A stretch of DNA of 19,620 bases from positions 1 through 19,620 of the forward strand of contig CAYZSY010000012.1 in the NCBI GenBank assembly GCA_964481185.1. The letters are read 5' to 3'. Under the pieces are notes generated by a model. That model made no database searches and had not been told where the DNA came from. It saw only the letters and a program-made list of their open reading frames with translations. Of this stretch, positions 13,836-19,620 are shown piece by piece (position 1 is the stretch's first letter; each line of letters opens with the position of its first letter). The position numbers were made by a program, and so were the translations under genes. This stretch comes from JAOAJC01 sp964481185. Lineage in GTDB: Archaea > Nanobdellota > Nanobdellia > Pacearchaeales > GW2011-AR1.

Positions 13836-14012
13836 ATGGCAGCAGATATAAACTTAATAATAAAAAGCAAGGTAAAATCAACAGTTCCGGATTTGCAGGT
13901 TTCTAGCGATGTTCCAGACGCACTTAATAAGAAAGTTTTAAAAATTTTACAGGAAGCAGCCGAGAGGGCAAAATTGAATGGTCGGCGTACTTTGCAAGCA
14001 AAGGATCTCTGA
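13836..14012 (+). CDS. Short DUF1931-like / histone-fold protein
   Basis: A 58-aa ORF (ATG 13836, TGA 14010-14012) begins one base after the lysS stop, so it is co-transcribed. It starts MAADINLIIKSKVKSTV and ends EAAERAKLNGRRTLQAKDL. The final part is the characteristic last helix plus 'R-T-L-x-A-x-D-L' strand of histone-fold proteins, as in the DUF1931 family common in DPANN genomes. One long helix (PDALNKKVLKILQEAAERAK) precedes it. It probably dimerises and binds DNA, but at this length only a partial histone fold is present. Confidence 0.75.
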   Translation: MAADINLIIKSKVKSTVPDLQVSSDVPDALNKKVLKILQEAAERAKLNGRRTLQAKDL

Positions 14013-14018
14013 ATAAAC

Positions 14019-14048
14019 TTGTTTCACATTGTTCCAGATTGTTTCAAG
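14019..14048 (+). repeat. Three 10-bp tandem iterons (TTGTTYCAVR)
   Basis: TTGTTTCACA, TTGTTCCAGA and TTGTTTCAAG follow one another with no gap. The 10-bp period places all copies on one face of the helix. They lie immediately upstream of a TATA-like TTTATTAAATAG (14050-14061), the position expected for an activator site of the secreted-protein gene. Confidence 0.55.
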
Positions 14049-14049
14049 A

Positions 14050-14061
14050 ATTTATTAAATA
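14050..14061 (+). promoter_or_regulatory. TATA box before the leader ORF and secreted protein
   Basis: TTTATTAAATAG lies about 27 nt upstream of the ATG at 14083, so the transcript probably starts at or near that small ORF. Confidence 0.5.
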
Positions 14062-14082
14062 GTTATTTTCATATACATAATC

Positions 14083-14121
14083 ATGAAAAACAAACAAATA
14101 ACTGAAAGGAGGTTAAGATAG
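14083..14121 (+). CDS. Possible 12-codon leader ORF carrying the downstream ribosome binding site
   Basis: ATG 14083 to TAG 14119-14121 encodes MKNKQITERRLR. It starts where a leaderless transcript would begin. Its ninth and tenth codons (AGG AGG) contain the strong Shine-Dalgarno GGAGG (14108-14112), and the stop is 6 nt before the main ATG at 14128. This arrangement would allow coupling or attenuation. There is no conservation evidence; it may simply be a leader with an SD. Confidence 0.35.
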   Translation: MKNKQITERRLR

Positions 14122-14127
14122 GAAAGA

Positions 14128-15045
14128 ATGAATACAAAACTATTCGCAATATTAGCTTTCACTTTAATGGTGACAATGCTATTTGCAACAGCCTCTGTTT
14201 ATGCAGATGAAGCATCTGCCGAAACAGATACGACTCTAACTGCGGAGAGTAGTGCATCCGAGGTAGAAGTTGATAGCTCAACGTCTGCAGAGATAAACGA
14301 TAATCTTGAGGGCAGTGCTTCCGGCACGAAAATCGGCTGGGAAAACATAAAGCTCTGGTTTACTCTCAATAATGAGAAGAAAGCAGCCCAGGAGCTGAAA
14401 ATTGCCAGATTAAGATTAATCCAGGCAAAGATAGCTGCCCAAAACGGCAATACAGAAGCAATGCAAGCTGCTCTTGATGCCCACGACAGGCTCATTGATA
14501 AGATTAAGACAAGAATTAATCAGATTGATGGCGAGTCTACTGGAAAAGGAATAAGGGCTTCGGCAGAGAAGTTGGTCGGGCTTGAAAGGGCAATTGAGGT
14601 TCATGAAGCAAGAATATCAAAGCTTAATGAAATTCTCGCAAACACCAATCTAACAGACGAGCAAAGAGCCAAGATCGAGGATAGACTATCAAAGCTTGAA
14701 GACAACACAGAACATCTTAGAGATGTTGAAGCCGAGAAAAAAGATAAGCTAAAGACAAAACTAAGGGCTGTTGGAAACATGACTGAAGATGAAGCAGAAG
14801 CTGCAATCGAAGAGATTGAGAACGCGCAAAATCTTAAGAATGTCAAAAAATCTGTTGCCGAAGTCAAGTTGGCGAGAGCAGAAAATGCAATTGCCAAAGC
14901 CAAGGAAAGAATAGCTAAAGCAGAAGAAGCTGGCAAAGACGTTTCCGCAATTAAAGATAGGTTGGCTAACGTTGAAGGAAAACTTCAGAACATAAAAGCA
15001 AAAGTTGATGCAAGGCTCAATACAAAACTAAGTGCAAGCGCATAA
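14128..15045 (+). CDS. Secreted helical coiled-coil protein (DUF5667-like)
   Basis: The 305-aa protein has a clear signal peptide (MNTKLFAILAFTLMVTMLFA, cleavage probably after ASVYA, residue 26). A Ser/Thr/Glu-rich linker follows (27-66). The rest is almost wholly alpha-helical and charged. IGWENIKLWFTLNNEKKAAQ (69-88) with ELKIARLRLIQAKIAAQNG resembles the DUF5667 entry helix, and long coiled coils follow (AKIEDRLSKLEDNTEHLRDV; ENAIAKAKERIAKAEEAGKD). No cysteines are present. It is likely exported through Sec and acts at the cell surface or is released; its partner is unknown. It is unusual among neighbours in having a strong Shine-Dalgarno and an iteron-bearing promoter, suggesting regulated, high expression. 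Confidence 0.8.
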   Translation: MNTKLFAILAFTLMVTMLFATASVYADEASAETDTTLTAESSASEVEVDSSTSAEINDNLEGSASGTKIGWENIKLWFTLNNEKKAAQELKIARLRLIQAKIAAQNGNTEAMQAALDAHDRLIDKIKTRINQIDGESTGKGIRASAEKLVGLERAIEVHEARISKLNEILANTNLTDEQRAKIEDRLSKLEDNTEHLRDVEAEKKDKLKTKLRAVGNMTEDEAEAAIEEIENAQNLKNVKKSVAEVKLARAENAIAKAKERIAKAEEAGKDVSAIKDRLANVEGKLQNIKAKVDARLNTKLSASA

Positions 15046-15047
15046 AC

Positions 15048-15078
15048 ATAATTTTTATTTTTTTTATTTTATTTTTTG
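15048..15078 (+). terminator. T-rich terminator after the secreted protein gene
   Basis: About 31 nt almost entirely T with single A residues, directly after the stop codon; typical of archaeal intrinsic termination. Confidence 0.6.
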
Positions 15079-15086
15079 CAGACAAA

Positions 15087-15203
15087 TTAAGAAAGCTCGC
15101 AAAGCTTGTCTAATTTGTACAAGCTCATTTTCTTAATACCATACTTCTTTATGTGTTTATCTGAAATTCCCAAGATTTTCTTTATATATTTTTTATTTAT
15201 TCT
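15087..15203 (-). pseudogene. C-terminal part of a small minus-strand gene, cut by the assembly gap
   Basis: Reading leftward from the gap, 38 codons stay open to a TAA at 15087-15089 and encode a basic segment (RINKKYIKKILGISDKHIKK ... DKLCELS). The 16 nt at the gap edge (15188-15203) are identical to 15261-15276 on the other side. Joining the two sides through that 16-mer gives a complete 42-codon ORF starting at the minus-strand ATG 15286-15288 (MTRDRINKKYIKK). So the gene may be whole and the gap an assembly artefact. The function is unknown. The rest of 15046-15377 shows only AT-rich sequence and small hairpins. Confidence 0.4.
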
Positions 15204-15213
15204 NNNNNNNNNN
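15204..15213. other. Assembly gap (10 N)
   Basis: Ten Ns join two contigs; the true length is unknown. The sequence between the gap and 15260 may be a chimeric or variant contig end, because the flanking 16-mer ATTTTTTATTTATTCT is present on both sides. Confidence 0.95.
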
Positions 15214-15345
15214 CGATAATTATTTTCTTACCGCTATCAAGCGGCAAGCTTTGCTTGTCCATTTTTTATTTATTCTGTCTCTTGTCATACATTGATGAGC
15301 AAGTTATATTTTATCAAACTTTCTGTCTAATCCAATCATAAAGAA

Positions 15346-15358
15346 ATTTATATAAACC
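15346..15358 (+). promoter_or_regulatory. TATA box of hjc
   Basis: AATTTATATAAAC lies about 26 nt before the ATG at 15378; the gene is likely leaderless. Confidence 0.6.
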
Positions 15359-15377
15359 GCTTATTCTTTCACAGGTT

Positions 15378-15770
15378 ATGAGCAACAAATCAAAAGGCTC
15401 AAAAGCGGAGAGGGAACTTTTAGATATTCTAACTCAAAATGGCTGGAGAGCAGCAAGAGTTGCCGGTTCTGGTGTGAATGATAACTCTCCATGCGACTTA
15501 ATTGCTGCAAAACTCGGCAAGAGAGGATTTGTAATAGAAGCAAAATCTTCAAAGAAAACCTCAATTTATATAACAAAAGAGCAGATAAACGATTTTGTAA
15601 TGTTCTCCCAGATAATTGGGTTAAATCCCGCAATAGCCCTGCGCTTTAACAGAGAAGGTTGGTTTTTTATCTCTCCCAATCAGCTAAAAGACACAGGAAA
15701 ATACTGGGTTGTCTCATTGGAAACAGCAAAGTCTGAAGGAAAGCGTTTCGGGCAGTTTTTCGAGGAGTAG
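15378..15770 (+). CDS. hjc: Holliday junction resolvase Hjc
   Basis: This 130-aa archaeal structure-specific endonuclease cuts four-way DNA junctions in recombination and fork repair. The nuclease core is present: KGSKAERELLDIL with Glu11, RVAGSGVNDNSPCDLIA with the metal-binding Asp (about 39), and FVIEAKSSKK with Glu-x-Lys (about 54-56), followed by YITKEQINDFVMFSQIIG. The length is standard for Hjc (about 120-140 aa). It is flanked by its own TATA box, and the next operon has a separate promoter, so there is no sign that it belongs to the peptide cluster. Confidence 0.95.
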   Translation: MSNKSKGSKAERELLDILTQNGWRAARVAGSGVNDNSPCDLIAAKLGKRGFVIEAKSSKKTSIYITKEQINDFVMFSQIIGLNPAIALRFNREGWFFISPNQLKDTGKYWVVSLETAKSEGKRFGQFFEE

Positions 15771-15778
15771 ATGTGGCA

Positions 15779-15791
15779 GATATATAAACTA
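15779..15791 (+). promoter_or_regulatory. TATA box of the three-gene peptide-modification operon
   Basis: AGATATATAAACT lies about 25 nt before ATG 15810; it is the only evident promoter for the three overlapping genes. Confidence 0.55.
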
Positions 15792-15809
15792 GCAAGTTTA
15801 GAATAGACG

Positions 15810-16619
15810 ATGAACACATCCTCATTCAAACTATCTTTTGAATTCTTGGATAAAAGGCCGAAAGAAGCATGGTTAGCTTTGCCTATAAATGATAATTCTC
15901 AGAAGATTAAAGGAATACAATTTTCTAAAAGACCATCAAATGTCGTAAAAAGTAAGTTATATTCTTATACATATTACAAAGACCTTTCATCAGATATAAA
16001 CTTCAGTTTTATATTAAAAACAAGAATATATTCTTCTTATAAGGATAATTCAGACATCTCAAAATATCTTAAAGATAATGATTGGGTGCAATTAGAATTG
16101 ACAAAGAATATAGCCGAAAAACTAAAGACTCCGAAGAACGTCTTTAATTGGGTTATAACAAATATCTCTTTTCCAAAAGACCTCTCCAGATACTTAAAAG
16201 ATTTAAATGCAATAGAAAAAGTTGAAGATATATTAAAAAATAAAGAAGCTGAATGCACTGGAAAGAGTTTACTTTTTGTATCTTTATGCAGAAATATAAA
16301 CATTCCGGCTAGAATGGTTCACGGTTACTTTGCAGAGCAAGGCAATATCAATTTAAGGCATGCACAAGTTGGCAAAGATAGTTTGCAATTGCATACTTGG
16401 GCGGAGTTTTACAATAAAGGAAAATGGATTCCAGTTGATTGTCAATTAAGTCAAGATACAAAAAATATATATTTTGGTTACATGCATGAACCTAGAATTG
16501 TTATTTCAAAAGATATGAATTTTAAGCTTCTAAACAACAGTGAAATTATTCAGATTTGGCAAATTGGAGAGACAAATCCAAAAAGTATAAATACTAGAAT
16601 AATCCTAAGTAAATTATGA
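15810..16619 (+). CDS. Transglutaminase-fold cysteine enzyme, candidate RiPP leader protease or accessory enzyme
   Basis: The 269-aa protein has no signal peptide or membrane segment, so it is cytoplasmic. Residues about 100-215 form a transglutaminase-like core: FNWVITNISFPKD, then AECTGKSLLFVSLCRNINIP with nucleophile Cys149, the 'ARMVHGYF' strand, LHTWAEFYNKGKWIPVDCQ with His195 and Asp210. The complete C-H-D triad indicates an active thiol enzyme. The N-terminal part (1-100) is a beta-rich domain. Most archaeal relatives are secreted or membrane-bound; cytoplasmic location and a 4-nt overlap (ATGA) with a small Cys-rich peptide gene argue that it acts on that peptide. Lasso-peptide leader peptidases (B2 proteins) have this same fold. 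Cleavage is inferred, not shown. Confidence 0.85.
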   Translation: MNTSSFKLSFEFLDKRPKEAWLALPINDNSQKIKGIQFSKRPSNVVKSKLYSYTYYKDLSSDINFSFILKTRIYSSYKDNSDISKYLKDNDWVQLELTKNIAEKLKTPKNVFNWVITNISFPKDLSRYLKDLNAIEKVEDILKNKEAECTGKSLLFVSLCRNINIPARMVHGYFAEQGNINLRHAQVGKDSLQLHTWAEFYNKGKWIPVDCQLSQDTKNIYFGYMHEPRIVISKDMNFKLLNNSEIIQIWQIGETNPKSINTRIILSKL

Positions 16620-16831
16620 GAGTTATTCAGATAAAAGAAGCAAGAAGCCTTTACGGCAAAATTGCTGAAGGGAGTGAATCCGATAGAGAAGTGAGCACTC
16701 TTCCAAGTTGTATTTGCAGAGGTACCTGCATTTGTAATGCAACGTCTAGTACCAGACCAGAGCTTTATAAGTTAGATATACGAAAAATAAGGGATGGGAA
16801 AAGAGTAAATCCTTATAATGGACACTCTTAA
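16616..16831 (+). CDS. Candidate RiPP precursor peptide with CxCx3CxC core
   Basis: The 71-aa peptide has no recognised family. It has three parts: a leader-like N terminus MRVIQIKEARSLYGKIAEGS (1-20) with acidic residues to 26; a central Cys core STLPSCICRGTCICNATSS (27-45) with C32, C34, C38 and C40 in a near-symmetric CxCx3CxC; and a basic hydrophilic C-terminal part (46-71) ending NPYNGHS, which could be a follower. It contains only these four cysteines. It is translationally locked to both neighbours: ATGA overlap with the transglutaminase-like gene and a 14-nt overlap with the radical SAM gene. This is the expected substrate of the radical SAM enzyme, probably for thioether formation. 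Alternatives are a small metal-binding protein or carrier. Confidence 0.7.
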   Translation: MRVIQIKEARSLYGKIAEGSESDREVSTLPSCICRGTCICNATSSTRPELYKLDIRKIRDGKRVNPYNGHS

Positions 16832-18173
16832 ACTATCAAAATTTACTTATATATTTCCAACTGATAATAGAGTAGTTTTATTTCATTCTTTATTACTCAA
16901 GAAAGCGTTTTTATCTAACGCAGAATATGAAGAATTAAAAAGATGTCTAAAAGAAGGTGTTTCAAGTTCTAATTTATTCAATGACCTGCATAATCTTGGT
17001 TTTCTAAATTCTGGAAGTGAAGATGAGAAAGTATATCAGCAGGCACAGAAAGTGGTGGCAGATTGGCAATTAAGAACTCTTTTTTTAGTCACTACTGATA
17101 ACTGCAATTTTAATTGTAAATATTGTTTTGAGAATCTTGGTAAATATTCTAAAAATCAAAATATGGATATAGAGACTGCAAAATCTGCGATAGACTCATG
17201 GACTGAAGAAGTAAAGACAACTGGCGGGACTAAAACTATTTTTATATATGGTGGAGAGCCACTAACAAATCAAAAAACATTAACTTTTAGTGTTGAATAT
17301 ATAGACTATCTAAAAAGAAAAGATAAATTAAGCAAGCCGATTAATATTAATGTCATAACAAATGGTTCTCTAATTACAGATAATCTTGCCAAGTGGGCAA
17401 AACCCCATGATGTTGCTTTTGGTGTTTCATTGGATGGGTTCGAGCATAACCAAAATCTTATGCGAAAAGATAAGAACGAAAAGGGAACATTTACAGAAGT
17501 AATAGGAGGCATTAAAACTCTTCGCGATAATGGGCTGGAATACTCAATTCTTTGTACATTAGGTCCGCATAATATCGGAGAATTGGAAAAAATCTGCCAG
17601 TTTTTTATAGATAATCTTGGAGCAAAAAATATTAATTTTACATTGCCTCTAAATCAAATAGGCAAGGGTTATCCATTTGAGCAAACAGTTCCATTAGACC
17701 TGCTTGTAGAAAAGATAGTATCTGCTTCAAAAATAATAAGAAATAAAGGTGCATATGAAGGAACATACTTCAAGCATATAATGCCTTTTGTAGAAGAAAA
17801 ACTGTTTAGGGGAGAATGCGATGGCGCTGGTTCTCAAGTCGTGGTAACGCCAGAGGGGAAAGTTGGTCCTTGTCTGGCTTTTATGGGGGATGATAGATTT
17901 TTAGAATATCAAAGACAAGGCAAATTTAATTTTAATATAAAAGAAAGACCATTATTTCAGAGATTTGCTAACGGAATAGCTTTGGCTATGCCAGAATGCA
18001 ATGATTGTCCAGCTTTAGGTATATGTGGTGGAGGTTGTATGTATAATAGATATCTCAAGAATGGAAAATTAGAAAGCAAGGATGAATATTTCTGCGAATT
18101 CACAAAAAAGTTACTTTCAAATTTTATTAGCGAATTAAGTGAAGAGTATGCTAAGGATATAATTGAATTTTAG
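16818..18173 (+). CDS. Radical SAM/SPASM peptide-modifying enzyme
   Basis: The 451-aa enzyme has three regions. Residues 1 to about 80 form an N-terminal peptide-recognition type domain starting LKLSKFTYIFPTDNRVVLFH, seen in radical SAM peptide maturases. Residues 85-290 are the radical SAM barrel with CNFNCKYC (C96, C100, C103 binding the SAM 4Fe-4S cluster) and GGEP (145-148). The C-terminal SPASM domain has seven cysteines: C334, C352, C394, C397, C403, C407 and C426 (CNDCPALGICGGGC), predicted to hold two auxiliary clusters. Such enzymes install sulphur-to-carbon or carbon-carbon cross-links in RiPPs. The ATG at 16818 lies inside the precursor gene, giving tight coupling. It is complete and probably active; no transporter or immunity gene follows. 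Confidence 0.92.
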   Translation: MDTLKLSKFTYIFPTDNRVVLFHSLLLKKAFLSNAEYEELKRCLKEGVSSSNLFNDLHNLGFLNSGSEDEKVYQQAQKVVADWQLRTLFLVTTDNCNFNCKYCFENLGKYSKNQNMDIETAKSAIDSWTEEVKTTGGTKTIFIYGGEPLTNQKTLTFSVEYIDYLKRKDKLSKPININVITNGSLITDNLAKWAKPHDVAFGVSLDGFEHNQNLMRKDKNEKGTFTEVIGGIKTLRDNGLEYSILCTLGPHNIGELEKICQFFIDNLGAKNINFTLPLNQIGKGYPFEQTVPLDLLVEKIVSASKIIRNKGAYEGTYFKHIMPFVEEKLFRGECDGAGSQVVVTPEGKVGPCLAFMGDDRFLEYQRQGKFNFNIKERPLFQRFANGIALAMPECNDCPALGICGGGCMYNRYLKNGKLESKDEYFCEFTKKLLSNFISELSEEYAKDIIEF

Positions 18174-18180
18174 ATAAATC

Positions 18181-19620
18181 TCAGCCCTCAACAGCTCTTA
18201 CAGCGGCGCTGCACTCTCCAGGATTTGGCTCATTTCCATAAGAGTCTCTGCACTTTATGTAGTAAATTATATTTGGCTTCCATTCAACATAGCTGTTTGT
18301 CTTTATGTTTGAATTTGAATAAATCGCCTTTAGACCATCATCAAACTTGAAGTTGCACCCAGTTAATGAATAAACACATTCAGCATCTTCATCTGTTACT
18401 ATCTTAAGACCAACTCCCTCTTCTTTGTATATTCTTGCTACTTTTGGAGGCAGAGTATCAGAAAATACCTTAAAGCTTGTTTGTGCCTCCGCGCTGTTTC
18501 CTCCCAAATCAGTGCATCTGAAATAATATTTGTAATCTCCATTAGTTAACTGCAGTGTTTGTTTGTGCTTGAAGTTATTTGTCTCAAACATTTGCACATA
18601 GCTGTCATTTGTTCCTAATGGAGAGAAGAAGCAGAATGCTTTTCCTTCTTCAGCCCCGTTTGCTGTTTCAAGCTCAAGCTCAACATTTACAGATGATGTT
18701 CCTCCAGTTACAGTTGAATTAGGGCTAACGCTTATTATGTTAAGCTCCTGGCTTCCCTTCAAAACATATTCGTAACTCTGTACCATTACATTTCTCTTGC
18801 TCTCTTCCACTCCAGGCTGGTCCTTGCATCTGAGATAATATTTATTGTCAGCATTATTCTTTATGCCTGTTAGATTTGTATTGCACACCCAAGTCATTAT
18901 CGCATTTCTTGCCTCTGGTAGTGTTGCACAGCTCATTTTGTTTTCCATATCTGCATAAGATTTGCTCTCAACACTCCATTTGCATTCTGCAGGCTCATTA
19001 ACATAAACTTCAACATTTGCAGTTTGTGTCCCAAACTTTACAGGATTTCCTGAAGCTATTGAAGTCCCTTCTATGCTTGGAGGAGTTGTATCTGGTGACT
19101 TGTCAACGCAGAACTTTATTGAATAAGCATCAACATTGTAATTTCCATTTGCATCTCTGCATCTTACAAATAACTGAGAAGTTCCATCATTTTTGAATAT
19201 TGGTGATATATCTTCTGGGTTATTAAAATCAGCAGGTCCTGGAAGCCTCATTTTTAGTGTGTGGTTGTAAGATGAATAGCTCTCTCCAAAATAATATTGC
19301 ATGCTATCAAAATCACTCGTAATGTTCCAATCTATCTTGCATTGTGCAGGCTCATTTGTGTTTATTCCAAACTGAAGAGGTGTGAATGCATTAAGGCATC
19401 CATTGCCTGCAGAGTTTCTTGTTATTTTAACACCAAGTGCAGGAGGTCTTGTGCTTGTATCGCTTATATAGCTCAAGCCAGAAGGAGATAGTGCATTAAC
19501 AGAAGGAGTTATTGTTGGCGAGGTAGAATCTCCTCTGTTTACCCATGTGCATAATTCTTTTCCAGGAGCTTCTTTGTTAAGAAGCTGGCATGCCTGCCCT
19601 AATGCCTTGCATCTATATTC
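18181..19620 (-). CDS. Large extracellular protein with repeated Cys-containing modules (partial)
   Basis: The frame is open from the right window edge to the TAA at 18181; at least 479 residues are present and the N terminus is outside. It contains about four modules of 90-110 residues. Each has a 'TNEPAxCKxxW' type strand near its start (NTNEPAQCKIDW, VNEPAECKWSV, TDEDAECVYSL) and ends with an aromatic/Cys strand (LFVRCRDANGN, YYLRCKDQPG, YYFRCTDLGGN, YYIKCRDSYGN). Linkers carry DTTPPSI or DTLPPKV. This is the Ig-like module pattern of DPANN surface proteins, with paired cysteines likely forming disulphides outside the cell. The internal TTG at 19476 is not a real start. It is convergent with the peptide operon, 7 nt apart. 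Confidence 0.8.
   Translation of the reverse strand, partial: EYRCKALGQACQLLNKEAPGKELCTWVNRGDSTSPTITPSVNALSPSGLSYISDTSTRPPALGVKITRNSAGNGCLNAFTPLQFGINTNEPAQCKIDWNITSDFDSMQYYFGESYSSYNHTLKMRLPGPADFNNPEDISPIFKNDGTSQLFVRCRDANGNYNVDAYSIKFCVDKSPDTTPPSIEGTSIASGNPVKFGTQTANVEVYVNEPAECKWSVESKSYADMENKMSCATLPEARNAIMTWVCNTNLTGIKNNADNKYYLRCKDQPGVEESKRNVMVQSYEYVLKGSQELNIISVSPNSTVTGGTSSVNVELELETANGAEEGKAFCFFSPLGTNDSYVQMFETNNFKHKQTLQLTNGDYKYYFRCTDLGGNSAEAQTSFKVFSDTLPPKVARIYKEEGVGLKIVTDEDAECVYSLTGCNFKFDDGLKAIYSNSNIKTNSYVEWKPNIIYYIKCRDSYGNEPNPGECSAAVRAVEG

Noticed and set aside
15214..15263. Minus-strand ATG at 15261-ish opening into the N gap (MDKQSLPLDSGKK)
   Set aside because: Only 16 codons, hairpin-rich, and better explained by a chimeric contig end.
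1..19620. CRISPR array, insertion sequence or prophage
   Set aside because: No regularly spaced repeats, transposase, integrase or phage structural genes were found.

Overview
The window looks like part of a small, AT-rich genome of a DPANN-type archaeon (Pacearchaeota/Woesearchaeota-like). The archaeal assignment rests on ribosomal proteins S19e, L39e and L31e, Cbf5, TrmY, an Hjc resolvase, a VapB-type antitoxin, archaeal RNase P RNA, a DUF1931-like histone-fold protein and TATA boxes placed about 25 nt before many start codons. Form III RuBisCO, class II lysyl-tRNA synthetase, a long Cys-rich extracellular repeat protein and very short intergenic gaps fit DPANN. The exact phylum is an inference.

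Layout. 1-725 is the 3' end of a 23S rRNA gene, interrupted at the peptidyl-transferase helix (site about E. coli 2593) by a 397-nt ORF-less group IA-like intron whose P1-P9 fold can be traced by hand. 728-991 is non-coding and rich in hairpins. 992-1699 (minus) is a VTT/DedA-like membrane protein, divergent from RNase P RNA (1777-2160). A second, unidentified structured RNA candidate (2213-2340) and tRNA-Phe (2502-2573) follow. 2629-5505 carries a small membrane protein, a pilin-like secreted protein, form III RuBisCO, and a coupled pair of RNA-binding proteins (stand-alone NFACT-R domain and CRM domain). 5539-8639 is a ribosome/RNA operon with a folded leader: S19e, an unknown 85-aa protein, L39e, L31e with a long charged tail, an AlkD-like protein and Cbf5. 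8702-9338 is a VapBC toxin-antitoxin pair. 9385-14012 holds TrmY, a DUF362 protein, a eukaryotic-like protein kinase, acylphosphatase, class II LysRS and a 58-aa histone-fold-like protein. 14019-15045 is a secreted helical protein preceded by three 10-bp iterons and a 12-codon leader ORF. 15046-15377 is non-coding on the plus strand, contains a 10-N assembly gap and a broken minus-strand small gene. 15378-15770 is Hjc.

The most interesting element is 15810-18173. Three overlapping genes, with a TATA box just upstream, encode a cytoplasmic transglutaminase-fold protein (Cys149/His195/Asp210), a 71-aa peptide with a CxCx3CxC core (residues 32-40), and a radical SAM protein with CxxxCxxC and a complete seven-Cys SPASM domain. 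This is the architecture of a ribosomally made, post-translationally modified peptide (RiPP) pathway: substrate peptide, radical SAM cross-linking enzyme, and a candidate leader peptidase or accessory enzyme. No transporter is seen nearby.

The window ends inside a minus-strand extracellular protein built of repeated Cys-containing modules (18181 to beyond the edge).
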